From Microglena sp. YARC (Eukaryota > Chlorophyta > Chlorophyceae > Chlamydomonadales > Chlamydomonadaceae), in assembly GCA_022414725.1 (NCBI GenBank), contig JAJSRW010000199.1, positions 22,425 to 86,424 of the forward strand: a stretch of DNA of 64,000 nucleotides. The letters run 5' to 3'. The notes under the pieces are model-generated. The model was not told where the DNA came from, made no database searches, and worked only from the letters and a program-made list of their open reading frames with translations. Positions 42,472 through 56,400 of the stretch are shown piece after piece. The first letter of the stretch is position 1; each line of letters opens with the position of its first letter. Position numbers and translations under genes: made by a program.

Positions 42472-43199
42472 CTTGGTCGCCCTCTCTAAAGGCAGCTGCA
42501 GACACCAACAGTCGTGGGGGAGCGGAGGAGGTGCATTGCCGGCTGTGAAATGGCGTGGCCCCGAATTGTGCCCATGCCATGCGGCCATGGGAGCTGAATA
42601 GATGTGAGGATTGCGATAATTTGTGAGGACTTAATGAAGTTGCGTGTAATCAACCCGGTTGATGCTGGGGTATTGATCCAGTGAGCGTCTGGAAGGGAGG
42701 GGTGGGTCAGAGTGGGGTGGTGGGGGAAAGATGGCGAAGGGCTGGAGACGTTTGGGTGGTAGTGCGAGACGTAGGATTGGGTCTCTTGGGAACAAATGAC
42801 TTGGGGAGTTACGTGATGTAGGAGGGGGTCGGGATGGAGGGGGAAAGAGCAAGGTTGTGCGTGGCGTGGCAGAGAGAGGTTTCTAGAACAAACAAATTTA
42901 TTTGGGTAATCGCTAAATGGGTTAATCGAGAAACGTCAAGTTGAAGTCAGGTTACTTCGGGTTCAGTGACGTAGGCGTGCCCGGGAGTACCCGCAGAGCA
43001 GGGTACCACCGAAGCAGGGTCTGCATCAAAGATACCGGTAAACAGCTGGGTTGGTTTACCACAAGCGCTTCAGGGTACTTCATAACTGTGAGCAGTTCTG
43101 GGGGGCAATCTTCCGCCTTTTTTTAACGACGTGCGTCTTTGTCTGAATTTTTCTTTCCATCCAAATCCGAACAGATCTAAAGATAGTTAAGCAGTAGCA
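42472..43199. promoter_or_regulatory. Putative bidirectional promoter region between genes B and A
   Basis: The two genes are head to head with about 730 bp between presumed starts. The interval has far fewer simple repeats than the introns and is partly GC-rich near 42480-42600. I see no convincing TATA box or known motif, so this is inference from gene layout only. Confidence 0.4.
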
Positions 43200-43371
43200 A
43201 TGCAGCGCAGAGCGGTAGGGGATGAGGAGGCACCTCGATCGGTGGAGGAACTAGTCTTTCATAAAAATCGCTTCGTGCCCGCGAAGCTGCTGATCCCAAT
43301 TGCAATCATTGCTCTCCTTATCGTGGCAGCATCCGTCTTTACGTCCGACGAAATCGAAAACTCCGTGCGAG
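43200..43371 (+). CDS. Gene A exon 1 (cytoplasmic tail and membrane anchor)
   Basis: The start is the first ATG after a stop-containing leader (GTTAAGCAGTAGCAATG). It encodes 57 residues, MQRRAVGDEEAPRSVEELVF and onward through KLLIPIAIIALLIVAASVF to SDEIENSVR. The donor is GTGCGC, phase 1. Basic residues before the hydrophobic stretch and no cleavable signal indicate a type II signal anchor. Confidence 0.78.
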
Positions 43372-44356
43372 GTGCGCTGCTGGGGTGTTGGTGCGTGTAT
43401 GCCACATCAAATTCAAACTCATCCCTATGGCAGCCTGCACCCTGTTCAGGTTGTTGGACAGGTGTCCAGGGTATTCAACACCTGTTTATGTACATGAAGT
43501 TGTTGAAGAGGTGTAAAGCACACTGGACACCAGGGGATGAATTGTCTTCAAGAGATCAAGACTTCATACTCGATCTCAGGCCAAAATCTCCCAGAATTCT
43601 CAGATTTCAGCCCAAATTTGAGACGCAAGTCTGATGTCCGACATTTTTCGAAAACCCTACTCACCCCCTAAATTGCCATAACAACCTGAACAGGGTGCAG
43701 GCTGCCGTAGGGCTTGGATGGCAGGGATGCAGATATTTAGATCTGCTGACGAATTGTTTGTGGTTATGTGAACCCTGTTGAACATGTCCATGTATGTGTT
43801 TGTGTGTGTATGTCTGTGTGTGTGTGTGAGCACGGGCAGGCAAGTGGGTATATGTGTGTGGCCATGTGGTTGTGTTGACGTGTCCTCGTGTGTGTGTGTA
43901 TGTGTATGTATGTGTGTGTGAACATGGACATGCACGTGGGTATATGTGTGTGGTTTTGTGTGTATGTGTGAGCATGGGTATATATGTGAGATCTCTAGTT
44001 AGAAATCATTCATTCATTACATTATATTACATTACATTACATCACATCACATCACATCACATCACATTACATTACATTACATCACATCACATCACATCAC
44101 ATTACATTACATTAGCGAAGGCAGGCGATACTTGACCAAGACAAGCCCGCTCCACAGCATCTGTGTGTGTGTGCTGGTGTGTGTTTATGTGTGTGTGTGT
44201 GTGTGGTGGTGGTGCGTGTGTCGGGGGTTGAGGGGGTGGGTGGGGGGGGGAGCATATCGTTTACATTTCCATTGCCATAGACAGGCCATACTTGACCCAA
44301 GACAAGTCCGCTCCTCAGCATCCGTGTGTGTGTTTGTGTGTGGTGGTGTGTGTGGT

Positions 44357-44416
<60 letters not shown>

Positions 44417-47400
44417 GGGGGGGGGGCAGCATATCATTTACATTTCCATTGTCATAGACAGGCCATACTTGACCCAAGACAAGCCCGCTCCACAGCACCC
44501 GGGGGGGGGGGGGGGGGGGGGGGGGGTCTTCCAACCATCCTCAAATATAAGATCTCAGGGTGCAAGCAGTACATCAACAAGGGAAAGAAGTTATGGAGCA
44601 AGCAAGTGAAACATAGTTCAGATCTGTGTTGGGAGCTTGTGGTAAATATAAGTTGCTAAGATGGAACCAGCATGTCCCCCGGTACCATGCAAAAAGCCAC
44701 ATGCATACATAGTGTTGGCTGATGAAGTGTTGGTTTGGTGGTTGAGAGGGTGGGACCTGTGTTGACAGTTTGTGGTTCACACAAGTTACTAAGATGGAAG
44801 CAGCCTGTACTTTGATACCATGCTTAAGGCCTCGTGCAGACATTGTGTTGGTTAGGTGGGTGAGAGGGTGCGTCATGTCCTGAAAGCTTGTGGTCCTCCA
44901 AGTTACCAATGTGGAAGCAGCCTGTACTTTCATACCATGTATAAGGAATAAGAAGGGCCTTGTTGAGGAAAAAGTGGATCTAGATCCGCATGTAGCTCGT
45001 ATTTCTACATATGTTTGTCCCCAACAAACCTACACATCACACCCATCTACATATGTTTGTCCCCAACAAACCTACACATCACACCCATCTACATATGTTT
45101 GTCCCCAACAAACCTACACATCACACCCATCTACATATTTACGTACCCAAGTAGCCTGTACATCACACCCATCTTAATATGTACGTGCCCAACTAACATA
45201 TACATCACACCCATCTACATATTTATGTACCCAACTAGCCTGTACATCACACCCATCTTAATATGTACGTACCCAACTAACATATACATCACACCCATCT
45301 ACATATTTATGTACCCAACTAGCCTGTACATCACACCCATCTTAATATGTACGTACCCAACTAACATATACATCACACCCATCTACATATTTATGTACCC
45401 AACTAGCCTGTACATCACACCCATCTTAATATGTACGTACCCAACTAACATGTACAATAAACCCATCTACATATTTATGTACCCAACTAGCCTGTACATC
45501 ACACCCATCTTAATATGTATGTACCCAACTAGCCTGTACATCACACCCATCTTAATATGTATGTACCCAACTAGCCTGTACATCACACCCATCTTAATAT
45601 GTATGTACCCAACTAACATATGCATCACACCCATCTTAATATGTATGTACCCAACTAGCCTGTACATCACACCCATCTTAATATGTATGTACCCAACTAA
45701 CATATACATCACACCCATCTACATATTTATGTACCCAACTAGCCTGTACATCACACCCATCTTAATATGTATGTACCCAACTAACACATACATCACACCC
45801 ATCTACATATTTACGTACCCAAGTAGCTTGTACATCACACCCATCTTAATATGTATGTACCCAACTAACATGTACAATAAACCCATCTACATGTGTATGT
45901 ACCCAACCAACCTAAACATTACACCCATCTACATATTTATTTACCAAACCAACCTAAACATCACACTCATCTACATTTGTATGTACATTTGTATGTACTC
46001 AACTGGCCTGTACATCACACTCATCTACATACTCACCCGACGCTACTCCACCCACTATCCTACCCACCCACACATCAACGGCCTTACCCACCCATCCACT
46101 CGCCCATTCCCGCCCTTCACACACTCACCGACCCTTGTCTCCTTCTACCCCTGACCTGCAGTGGCTTTTGGACAGATGTTCGGCCCCTCTAAAGTCCAGG
46201 TACATATATATATAGTATGCCTTGTAACCAGGCTTGAGGTTGAGGGGGCCAGCCCGTTTGCTTGCACTGGGGCCAACCACCTGATTTAGATTGAAGTAAA
46301 AAAATAGTGCGCCTTATTATGAGGCATAAGGTTGAGGAGGCCAGCTTGTTTGGACCCAGATGTTCTTTCTAAACCCCTGAGGGGTTTCTTGTGATCTACT
46401 TGTAACATGTCCAGTATTTTTCATGCTGATGTCAATAGTTTTGGCTGTGTAGGTGAATAAGTGGGTGGGTAGGATAGGTGAGTAGGTAAGGTATGTGACT
46501 AGGTGGGTAGGATAGGTGAGTATGTTGGGTGGGTAGTTTTTGGCTGGGTAGGTGAGTAAGTGGGTGGGTAGGGTGGGTGAGTAGGATAGATGACCAGGTA
46601 GGGTAGGTGAGTAAGTGGGTGGATAGGTAGGGTAGGGTTGGTGGGTAGGATAGGTGAGTGGATAGGGTAAGTAGGGTTGGTGAGTAGGTAGGTGGGTGGG
46701 TGGGTGGGTAGTGTAAGTGATTATGTAGAGTAGGTAGGGCTGGTGAGTAGATGAGTGAGTAGGTAGGGTGGATGAGTTGGTAGAGTATGTGGGTAGGCGG
46801 GTGGGTGGGTAGATGAGTAAGGGGGGAATGGTGAGTAGGTGGGTAGGCGGGTGAGTAGGGTAGGTGAGTAGGTAGGGTAGGTAGGGTTGGTGAGTACGTG
46901 GGTGAGTAGGTAGGTAAGTAGGTAGAGTAGGTGGGTAGGCAGGTGAGTAGGTGGGTAGGCGGGTGAGTAGGGTAGGTGAGTATGTAGGGTAGGTAGGGTT
47001 GGTGAGTACGTGGGTGAGTAGGTAGGTAAGTAGGTAGAGTAGGTGGGTAGGCAGGTGAGTAGGTGGGTAGGCGGGTGAGTAGGGTAGGTAAGTATGTAGG
47101 GTAGGTAGGGTTGGTGAGTACGTGGGTGAGTAGGTAGGTAAGTAGGTAGAGTAGGTGGGTAGGCAGGTGAGTAGGTGGGTAGGCGGGTGAGTAGGGTAGG
47201 TGAGTATGTAGGGTAGGTAGGGTTGGTGAGTACGTGGGTGAGTAGTTGGTGAGTACGTGGGTGAGTAGTTGGTGAGTACGTGGGTGAGTAGGTAGGTAAG
47301 TAGGTAGAGTAGGTGGGTAGGCAGGTGAGTAGGTGGGTAGGCGGGTGAGTAGGGTAGGTGAGTAGGTAGGGTAGGTAAGGTTGGTGAGAAGGTAGGTAAG

Positions 47401-50400
47401 TAGGTAGAGTAGGTGGGTAGGCAGGTGAGTAGGGTAGGTGAGTATGTAAGGTAGGTAGGGTTGGTGAGTAGGTGGGTGAGTAGGTAGGTTGTTAGGTATA
47501 TCATTTGTTTTCCTACGATCTATGAAAGGATGCATTCATGCATAAAACATACCCAGTCTAGGAAACTCACGCCCTGCGTCTTCACGTCAGCCAAGCTTGC
47601 TGCTTGTAATCACATGCAGCCATAGGCTTATCGCGCCGTCCAATGTATCAAGCATCCATGCATTAGACATGCCCAGCTAAGGTGACTCACGCCTTGTGTC
47701 TTCAAATCAACCAACCTTCCTGCTTGTTAACACATGCAGCCCCAGGCTAATCACGCCGTTCATTGTATCATGCATCCATGCATTAGACATACCCAGTACA
47801 GGTGACTCATGACCTTCATCTTCATATGAGCCAAGCTACCTGCTTCTTAACACATGCAGCCCCAGGCTAATCACGCCGTCCATTGTATCATGCATCCATG
47901 CATTAGACATCCCCAGTACAGGTGACTCATGCCCTTCATCTTCATATGAGCCAAGCTACCTGCTTGTTAACACATGCAGCCCCAGGCTAATCACGCCGTC
48001 CATTGTATCATGCATCCATGCATTAGACATCCCCAGTACAGGTGACTCATGCCCTTCATCTTCATATGAGCCAAGCTACCTGCTTGTTAACACATGCAGC
48101 CCCAGGCTAATCACGCCGTCCATTGTATCATGCATCCATGCATTAGACATACCCAGTACAGGTGACTCATGCCCTTCATCTTCATATGAGCCAAGCTACC
48201 TGCTTGTTAACACATGCAGCCCCAGGCTAATCACGCCGTCCATTGTATCATGTATCCATGCATTAGACATACCCAGCCTACGTGACACACGCCCTTCATC
48301 TTCATATGAGCCAAGCTACCTACATGTTCAAATATGCATCCTCAGGCTATACATAGAACAGGAAAACCAACAAAGACTGGAAAACCCAATGTGAGCCTAT
48401 GTGAATCATACCATTTGTTTTCCTAGTATCTATGAAAGGATGCATTCATGCATATAACAAACCCAGCTTAGGTGACTCACGCTCTGCGTTTTCACATCAA
48501 CCAACCTACATGCTTGTTATCATATACAGCCACATACTAAGCGCGCCGTCCATGAAATAGAGCATTTATGCATGACATACACAGCCAAGGTGACTCACAG
48601 CCTTTGTGTTCACATCAACTAACCTGCCTGCTTTTTAACACATGCAGCCCCAGGATAAACCGACGACGGCTGGAGAACCAATTTTGCTTCCTTTTGAAAA
48701 GAAAGTCGCCAAGGTTAGTATTCACTGTCCATTTCTGTGTGCGGAGAGCTCTTGTCCCTGTTGTGATAATCAGGCTATGTTAATGCAGCTACCCTGATGG
48801 GAATACCATGGCTAAGGTTAGTATTCACTGTCCATTTCTGTGTGCGGAGTGCTCTTGTCCCTGTTGTGATAATCAGTCTATGTTAATGCAGCTACCCTGA
48901 TGGGAATACCATGGCTAAGGTTAGTATTCACTGTCCATTTCTGTGTGCGGAGTGCTCTTGTGCCTGTTGTGATGATCAGGCTACGTTCATGCATCTAGCC
49001 TGATGGGAGTAACATAGATAATGTTGTATCATCTGCTCTCCATCACTTTGTGCGGAGTGCTCTTGTGCCTGTTGTGATGATCAGGCTATGTTCATGCATA
49101 CACCCTGATGGAGTAACAGCGCTAAGGATTGTATCATCTGCTCTCCCTCACTATGTGCAGAGTGCTCTTTTGCCTGTTGTGATTATCTGGCTATGTTCAC
49201 GCAGCTACCCTAATTAGAATTATATCTCTAAGGATTGTATCATCTGCTCTCCCTCACTACGTGCTGAGTGCTGTTGTGCATCATGTGATGATCCGGCGCA
49301 GACCACGTTCAGGCATCAACATAACTTTTATTTTCAGCTACCAGCATCAGCATCTAGGCTGTTCCTTGGCTTGCTACCCAGGCAATATTAAAGTAACATA
49401 GTTAGGGATCGGCATATCATATGATTTTGACCAAAGGCGAGTATGATGTCATATGATATCATACTAAATGCATTATATGATGTCGTATTTAAATGGTACC
49501 TTAAGCTTAGTCAGGCTGCCGGCATCATATGATATCATATGATATCGTATGATGACATGATATTATATGATATCATATTGCCTGTCCCTAAACATAGTGC
49601 ATCTAGAAGCTGACAAAATGATAAATCCAATCCAGTTGGAATCTTGGGGCTTAGCCCAGTGCCTGGAGCTGCCTATAAGTCGTTGTTCACGGTGGAAAAA
49701 GCTATGTGCCCTGATGGGAAAAACGATATCAGGTTTGCAAGTCTCGTTTCACTTTTGATGCAGACAGAGGCCTCTAGGCTTACTGCCCAAGAGAATCCGA
49801 CTATATCCACAGTACCTTCCAAAGTGTTATCGCTAAACTGAAAATCCCACCTCGCTTGTGATGCAGATTGAACCTGATAAGAATTTCAATCAATATAATT
49901 ATATCCAATATCCACTGCATACACTGCACACCATTCACAGAGTGATCAATCAAGTGAATAGATCATATCACATGGGATGCAGACAAAGGCCGTAAGGTTT
50001 GCTGCCCAGCAGGAGAAGACTGAAGGTGGATAAAGAATGTTATCAATCCAACTCCAAACACTGCATTTCATTCACAGAGCAATCAGTCGAGTGAATAGAT
50101 CATCTCACATGTGATCTAGAAAAAGGCCTTCAGGCTTGCTGCCCAGCAGGAGAAGACTGAAGGCGGATTGAGAATGTAATCAATCCAACTCCAAACACTG
50201 CATTTCATTCACAGAGCGATCAGTCGAGTGAATAGATCATCTCACATGTGATCTAGGCAAAGGCCTTCAGGCTTGCTGCCCAGCAGGAGAAGACTGAAGG
50301 CGGATTGAGAATGTAATCAATCCAACTCCATACACTGCATACCATTCACAGAGTGACCGGTAAACTCCACAAGAAACCTGAACCATAATCCATAAACCTG

Positions 50401-53400
50401 CATGTGATGCAGACAGAGGACTTTAGGCTTGCTGCCCAGCAGGAGAAGGGTGAAGGCGGATAGAGAATGTAATCAATCCAACTCCATACACTGCATACCA
50501 TTCACAGAGTGACCGGTAAACTCCAGAAACAACCTGAACCGTAAACCTGCTTGTGATGCAGACAGAGGTCTTTAGGGTTGGTGTCCAGCAGGAGAAGGCT
50601 GACGGCAGATGGAGCATGTAATCAATCTAGCAAGTCACAGTATACCTTCCAAAGCGTGATCGGTTAAGTGAAAACATCATCTCACATGTGATCTAAACAG
50701 AGGCCTTTAGGATTGCTGCCCTGCAGGAGAAGACTGAAGGCAGATAGAGAATGTAATAAATCCAATTCTGTTCACAGTATACCTTCCAAAGCGTGATCGG
50801 TAAACTGAAAATCTCCCCTCACTTGTAATGCAGACCAAGTCCTAACGGCTTGTTGCACAGAGAATTTCAATCATTCCCATACATTTTATTAAATCAAATG
50901 CAGGCTGAGGAGACTATTTTGCTGCACAGAGCATTTCAATCAATCCCAAATATATTTCAATCAATCCAATGCAGGCTGAGGCCTTACTACAGGCTGAAGA
51001 CTTACAGGTTGTTGCACAGAGCATTTCAATCAATCCAATGCAGGCTGAGGCCTTACTACAGGGTGAAGCCTTACAGGTTGTTGCACAGACGATTTCAATC
51101 AATCCAATGCAGGCTGAGGAGACTATTTTGCTGCACAGAGCATTTCAATCAATCCAATGCAGGCTGTGGCCTTATTACAGGCTTAAGCCTTACAGGTTGT
51201 TGCACAGACGATTTCAATCAATCCAATGCATTTCAATCGATCCTATATAAATTTCAGTCAATCCAATGCAGGCTGCACAAGCAATTCCAATCAATCCAAT
51301 ATATATGTCAATCAATCCAATGCAGGCTGAGGCCTTACAGGTTGCCGCAGCGAAAGCGAAGGCTGCAGACGACCACACCACCAAGGCCGGAAGGACACTT
51401 ATCACCACTGTTAGGGACAGCAAGGGCACATCAGTCGACGTGCGTGATAATGTGTTTGATAGTTTTGGAGGGGGGGGGGTGTGGGGGGTGGGGGGGGGGA
51501 ATTGATGCTTGGTCCCTGTGCAAGCAAACGGGCTGGTCCCCTCAGCCTCGCGCCTCGTAGTAGGCGCGTGCCATTTATTTATGTTTTTATTATGTATCTC
51601 CATAGGTGCCTAAGTCTTGGTGAGCATGAATCGCATGGTTTTAGCCTATGGCCTCCAGTCCGAAGACAAATGTTTTTTGGCATAAAGTTGCCCGACCACA
51701 TCAGTTCAATATATAAATACTCAAATTGGGTTTGCACAATTGGTGGGATCCAGGTCAAGTGAAACATGCCAATTCTTAACTATGGGCTTCCCTAAGTTGA
51801 ATCACCTTTTTCATAAAGACGATTCAAAGTCTATCGCGCTCAAATCAAATTCCATTAAAATAAAAGTAGGTAGTTGTATAGCTCACACCTTCCTTTACAT
51901 GTCATGGTGATGGCAGGTTGTGGGATGTAGCGTACAGGCGGTACGGAAGTACACAGAGCCAAAAATCTCTGATAATTTGCATTTCGTGGGTGTCCTAACT
52001 CATGTACGTAGCTGCTTAGACTAAGCTGCATCATTCTGAGTTTCAGTTTTTGCTTGATAGCATGTAGAATAACTGAAAACAAAAAACGGTTTTTCAAATT
52101 TCAAATTTCATATCACACTTTTAAAAAATGTAAAAACAAATTGTTTAAAAAACTTTTCCTCAAACGTCCACATCTGAAGTTAGATTTGTATTTGGGAATG
52201 GGGGGTGAAATCTCAAGTTGGGAGGTGGAATTGGGACAAAGGGAGGTGAATTTTCGTGTTGAACAGCTATTCCAGTAAGGTCCGAGGCCTAGGCTGAAGC
52301 GAAGCGCAGCCTCTGACCTTGTGGTAGGGGTTCGATACGCCTTTCATAAGGCGGAAACTTCAGTCGCGGTAGCTCGCGCGATCCCGTACCACGATCTCGT
52401 TGAAGTCGATTCAAGCTTTTTGTACATCTCGTGCCTGCCAGCCGGCCTCCCAAGCTGGGCTGCTCGCGGCCAGATGCGAATGCGAACAGAAATTAGCTGC
52501 ACGCCTAGCTGACACATTCGTGGACAATATGATCTACTCAGAATTCAATTCCGAGCAGTTGGGGTCGTGTAGGACCTTGAATCACAATAGCGATTCAACT
52601 TAGGGCGTTTTAGGACTTCGGCACTTATGGAGATATTGTTCAGTATTTATTTATTCACAATTTATATAATGTAATATAATAAATCATATATATAATATCA
52701 GATAGGGCATGGAGAGGTTTGACACTGACATAGGCATAGCTAGGGAACGGCAACTAATTTAGTGTTTGAAAAAATAAAATTAACTAATATTATAATACTA
52801 GTGTCACAATAATATTAGTTTTTCAATTAAACTCGAAATTCTGGTGAGACGGCTCGTCCGACTAGTATTATATCATATTATCTGCATATTATTTATTCAC
52901 TAATATTAGATAACATAGTCAACCCCTAGGCATAGCAGATAGGGCATGGAGAGGCTTGACATTGACATAGGCATAGCAGATAGGGCATGGAGAGGCTTGA
53001 CATTGACATAGGCATAGCAGATAGGGCATGGAGAGGTATTATATAGGGTTGCTGTTTCCTTTTCGACGACGCCCCACCCCCACCTACCACACCACCACCA
53101 CCAAACCGCCCACCACCAACCAATAATGTCCGCAGATCTATGATGAACCAATCCCTAAAGACTGCTACGCGGAAGACCACGGTGATTATGACGGTAAGTT
53201 ACTTTCGATCAAGTAGCTGTGTAACAGTGTAGCTACTATATCACTATATCACTTTATGTGTGTAGCTGTGTAGCTACTGTATCACTATATGTGTGTAGCT
53301 GTGTAGCTACTAAGTTGAAGAGCACGGTGACTGACGGCAAGCTATCGTAGCTGTGTAGCAGTGTAGCTATTATATCACTATATGTGTAGCTGTGTAGCTC

Positions 53401-56400
53401 CTATGTGGAAGATCATGGTGACTATGACGATAAGCTATCGTAGCTGTGTAGCAGTGTAGCTACTATATCACTATATGTGTAGCTGTGTAGCTCCTATGTG
53501 GAAGATCATGGTGACTAGGACGGTAAGCTATCGTAGCTGTGTAGCAGTGTAGCTACTATATCACTATATGTAGGGACCGGAAAAACATATGATGTTGTCC
53601 AAAGGCGAGTATGATATCATATGATATCATACAAAATGCAGCATATGATATTGTATATAAATGGTGACAATAGCCTAGACCAACAGCCAGCATCGTATGA
53701 TATCATATGATATCATACGATATCATATTGCCGTTCTCTAACTATATGTGTGTACATGGGTATCATTGTAGCTACTGTATGCGTAAAGCCTGACTCTCCT
53801 GCACAGGGAACGGCATCCAATGGGGCCTTACCAACAATGGGATCTCTCTGAGTAATCAAATCTCCAAATTGGGTGAAAATCAATAGAAAATCAAATGAAA
53901 CATAACCCTCTTCACTGTCCTGAACAGGGAACGGCATCCAGTGGGGCCTTATCAACAAGGGGGTCCCTCGGTGTAGTCAAATCATCAAATTGGGTGAAAA
54001 TCAATAGAAAATCAAAGGAAACATAACCCTCTTCACTGTCCTGTACAGGGAACGGCATCCAGTGGGGCCTTCCCAACAAGGGGATCACTCTGTGTAATCA
54101 CATCTCAAAATTTGGTGAAAATCAATAGAAAAGCAAATGAAGCATAACCCTCTTCACTGTCCTGTACAGGGAACGGCATCCAGTGGGGCCTTATCAACAA
54201 GGGGATCTCTCTGTGTAATCAAATCTCCAAATTGGGTGAAATCAATAGAAAATCAAATGAAGCATAACCCTCTTCACTGTCCTGAACAGGGAATGGCATC
54301 CAGTGGGGCCTTATCAACAAGGGGATCCCTCTGTGTAGTCAAATCATCAAATTGGGTGAAATCACTAGACATCCAATGATAAATAAGTTAATAACCCTCT
54401 GTACTGCCATGTACAGGGAATGGCATCCAGTGGGGCCTTACCAGCAAGGGAATCTCTGCTGCAGACTACTGCCGGCAGTGTAGGGAAGACCACAACTTGT
54501 TGTTAACGTCCCATCATTAATAACCCTCTGTACTGCCATGTACAGGGAATGGCATCCAGTGGGGCCTTACAAACAAGGGGATCTCTGCAGCAGACTGCTG
54601 CCAGCAGTGCTAGGAAGACCACAGCTTTTTGTTAATGTCCCATCATTAATAACCCTCTGTACTGCCATGTACAGGGAATGGCATCCAGTGGGGCCTTACC
54701 AACAAGGGAATCTCTGCTGCAGACTGCTGCCGGCAGTGCTAGGAAGACCACATCTTGTTGTTAACGTCCCATCATTAATAACCCTCTGTACTGCCATGTA
54801 CAGGGAATGGCATCCAGTGGGGCCTTACCAACAAGGGAATCTCTGCTGCAGACTGCTGCCGGCAGTGTAAGGAATTCCGCGCCCCAAACCTGCCAGCTGG
54901 TGTCCAGGGCTACTGCAATGTGTGGACATGGTGCGGCCACCCAAGTGGTGTATGCTGGACCATGGACATCCACACACATAAGACAGGTAGGCTCGGTTTG
55001 GTTTGGGTTTGCTTGGTTTTGGTTGGGTTCGTTTTGGTTGGGATTAGTTTGATTTGACATGGCCTGGTCTGGACTGAGCTACTGCAATGTGTGGACATGG
55101 TGCGGCCACCCCAGCGGTGTATGCTGGACCGTGGACATCCACACACATAAGACAGGTAGGCTTGGGTTGGGTTTATTTGGTTTTGGTTTGGTTAGTTTGG
55201 GTTGGGACTAGTTTGATTTGATTTGGTCTGGTCTGGACTGAGCTACTGCAATGCGTGTGCGTGGTGCGGCCACCTCAGTGGTGTGAACTGGACCATGGAC
55301 ATCCACGACCATAAGACAGGTAAGCTTAATTTTGGTTATGTTTTTTGTTTTTTTTTTTTTGTCATGAGTATCACCATCAGCACCAACATCATCAACATCA
55401 TCAAAATCAAATCAGCAGAAGATCAACATTACGACAACACTTGATCTCTGGCTGTGCATATTTACACCATCATCAACATCATCAACATCAACATCATCAG
55501 CATCAGCATCATCAACATCAACATCAGCATCAGCATCAGCATCATCAACATCAGCATCAGCAGCATCAGCATCATCAACATCAGCATCAGCAGCATTAAC
55601 ATCATCAAAATCATTAGCATCATTAACATCATCAGCATCATCAATATCATCAGCATTATCAGCATCGTCAACATCAACAAATCATCAGCACAACGACAAC
55701 ACTTGCCCTCCGTCTGTGCAGGATTGCACCATCACCAAAATCATCAACATCAACATCATCACCAACATCAACATCATCAGCAGCAGCAGCATCAACACCA
55801 ACATCATCAGCAGCATCACCAACATCATCAGCATCACCAACATCAGCATCATCAACATCAGCATCATCAACGTCATAGCCTCTTTCAGTGATATACATTG
55901 GTCTAGTGGTAGACTGAATCACTATAAGAATGAAGAGTCGGGGGTTCAACTCCCCCTTCGGTCGCTCATGGCGTTGCAGGTAGTCGTCAACCGCGATGGT
56001 AGCTTGTCCAGTTGAGGTAGGAGACCGCTCCCCACCCGCGTACGACGGGCTCCCTTGACACCACGCCCCACCAGGCGTTATCATTACCTTTTATCATTAC
56101 ATCAACGTCATCAACATCATCAACATCAGCAGCATCAGCATCAGCATCAGCACCAACATCACCGGAATCATCAGCATCATCAACATCATCAGCATCAGCA
56201 TCAACATTATCAGCATCAGCATCAACATCATCAGAGTCATCAGCATCAGCAACATCATCAGTATCATCAATGTCAAAATCAAAATCATCTGCAGCAGCAG
56301 CAGCAGTAGCATCAACATTATCAACATCATCAACATCATCAACATCATCAACATCATCAGCATCAAGATCAACAGAAGATGGACATTACGACAACACTTG

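Noticed and set aside
45015..46154. 379-codon Ile/Thr/Pro/Tyr repeat frame
   Set aside because: A 42-bp unit divisible by three keeps the frame open by chance; no start context or family resemblance.
46317..47535. Minus-strand Pro/Thr/Leu/Tyr frames of 367-395 codons
   Set aside because: Reverse translation of the G-rich minisatellite.
55892..55966. Functional tRNA gene
   Set aside because: Acceptor ends do not pair and the anticodon stem has mismatches despite good A and B boxes.
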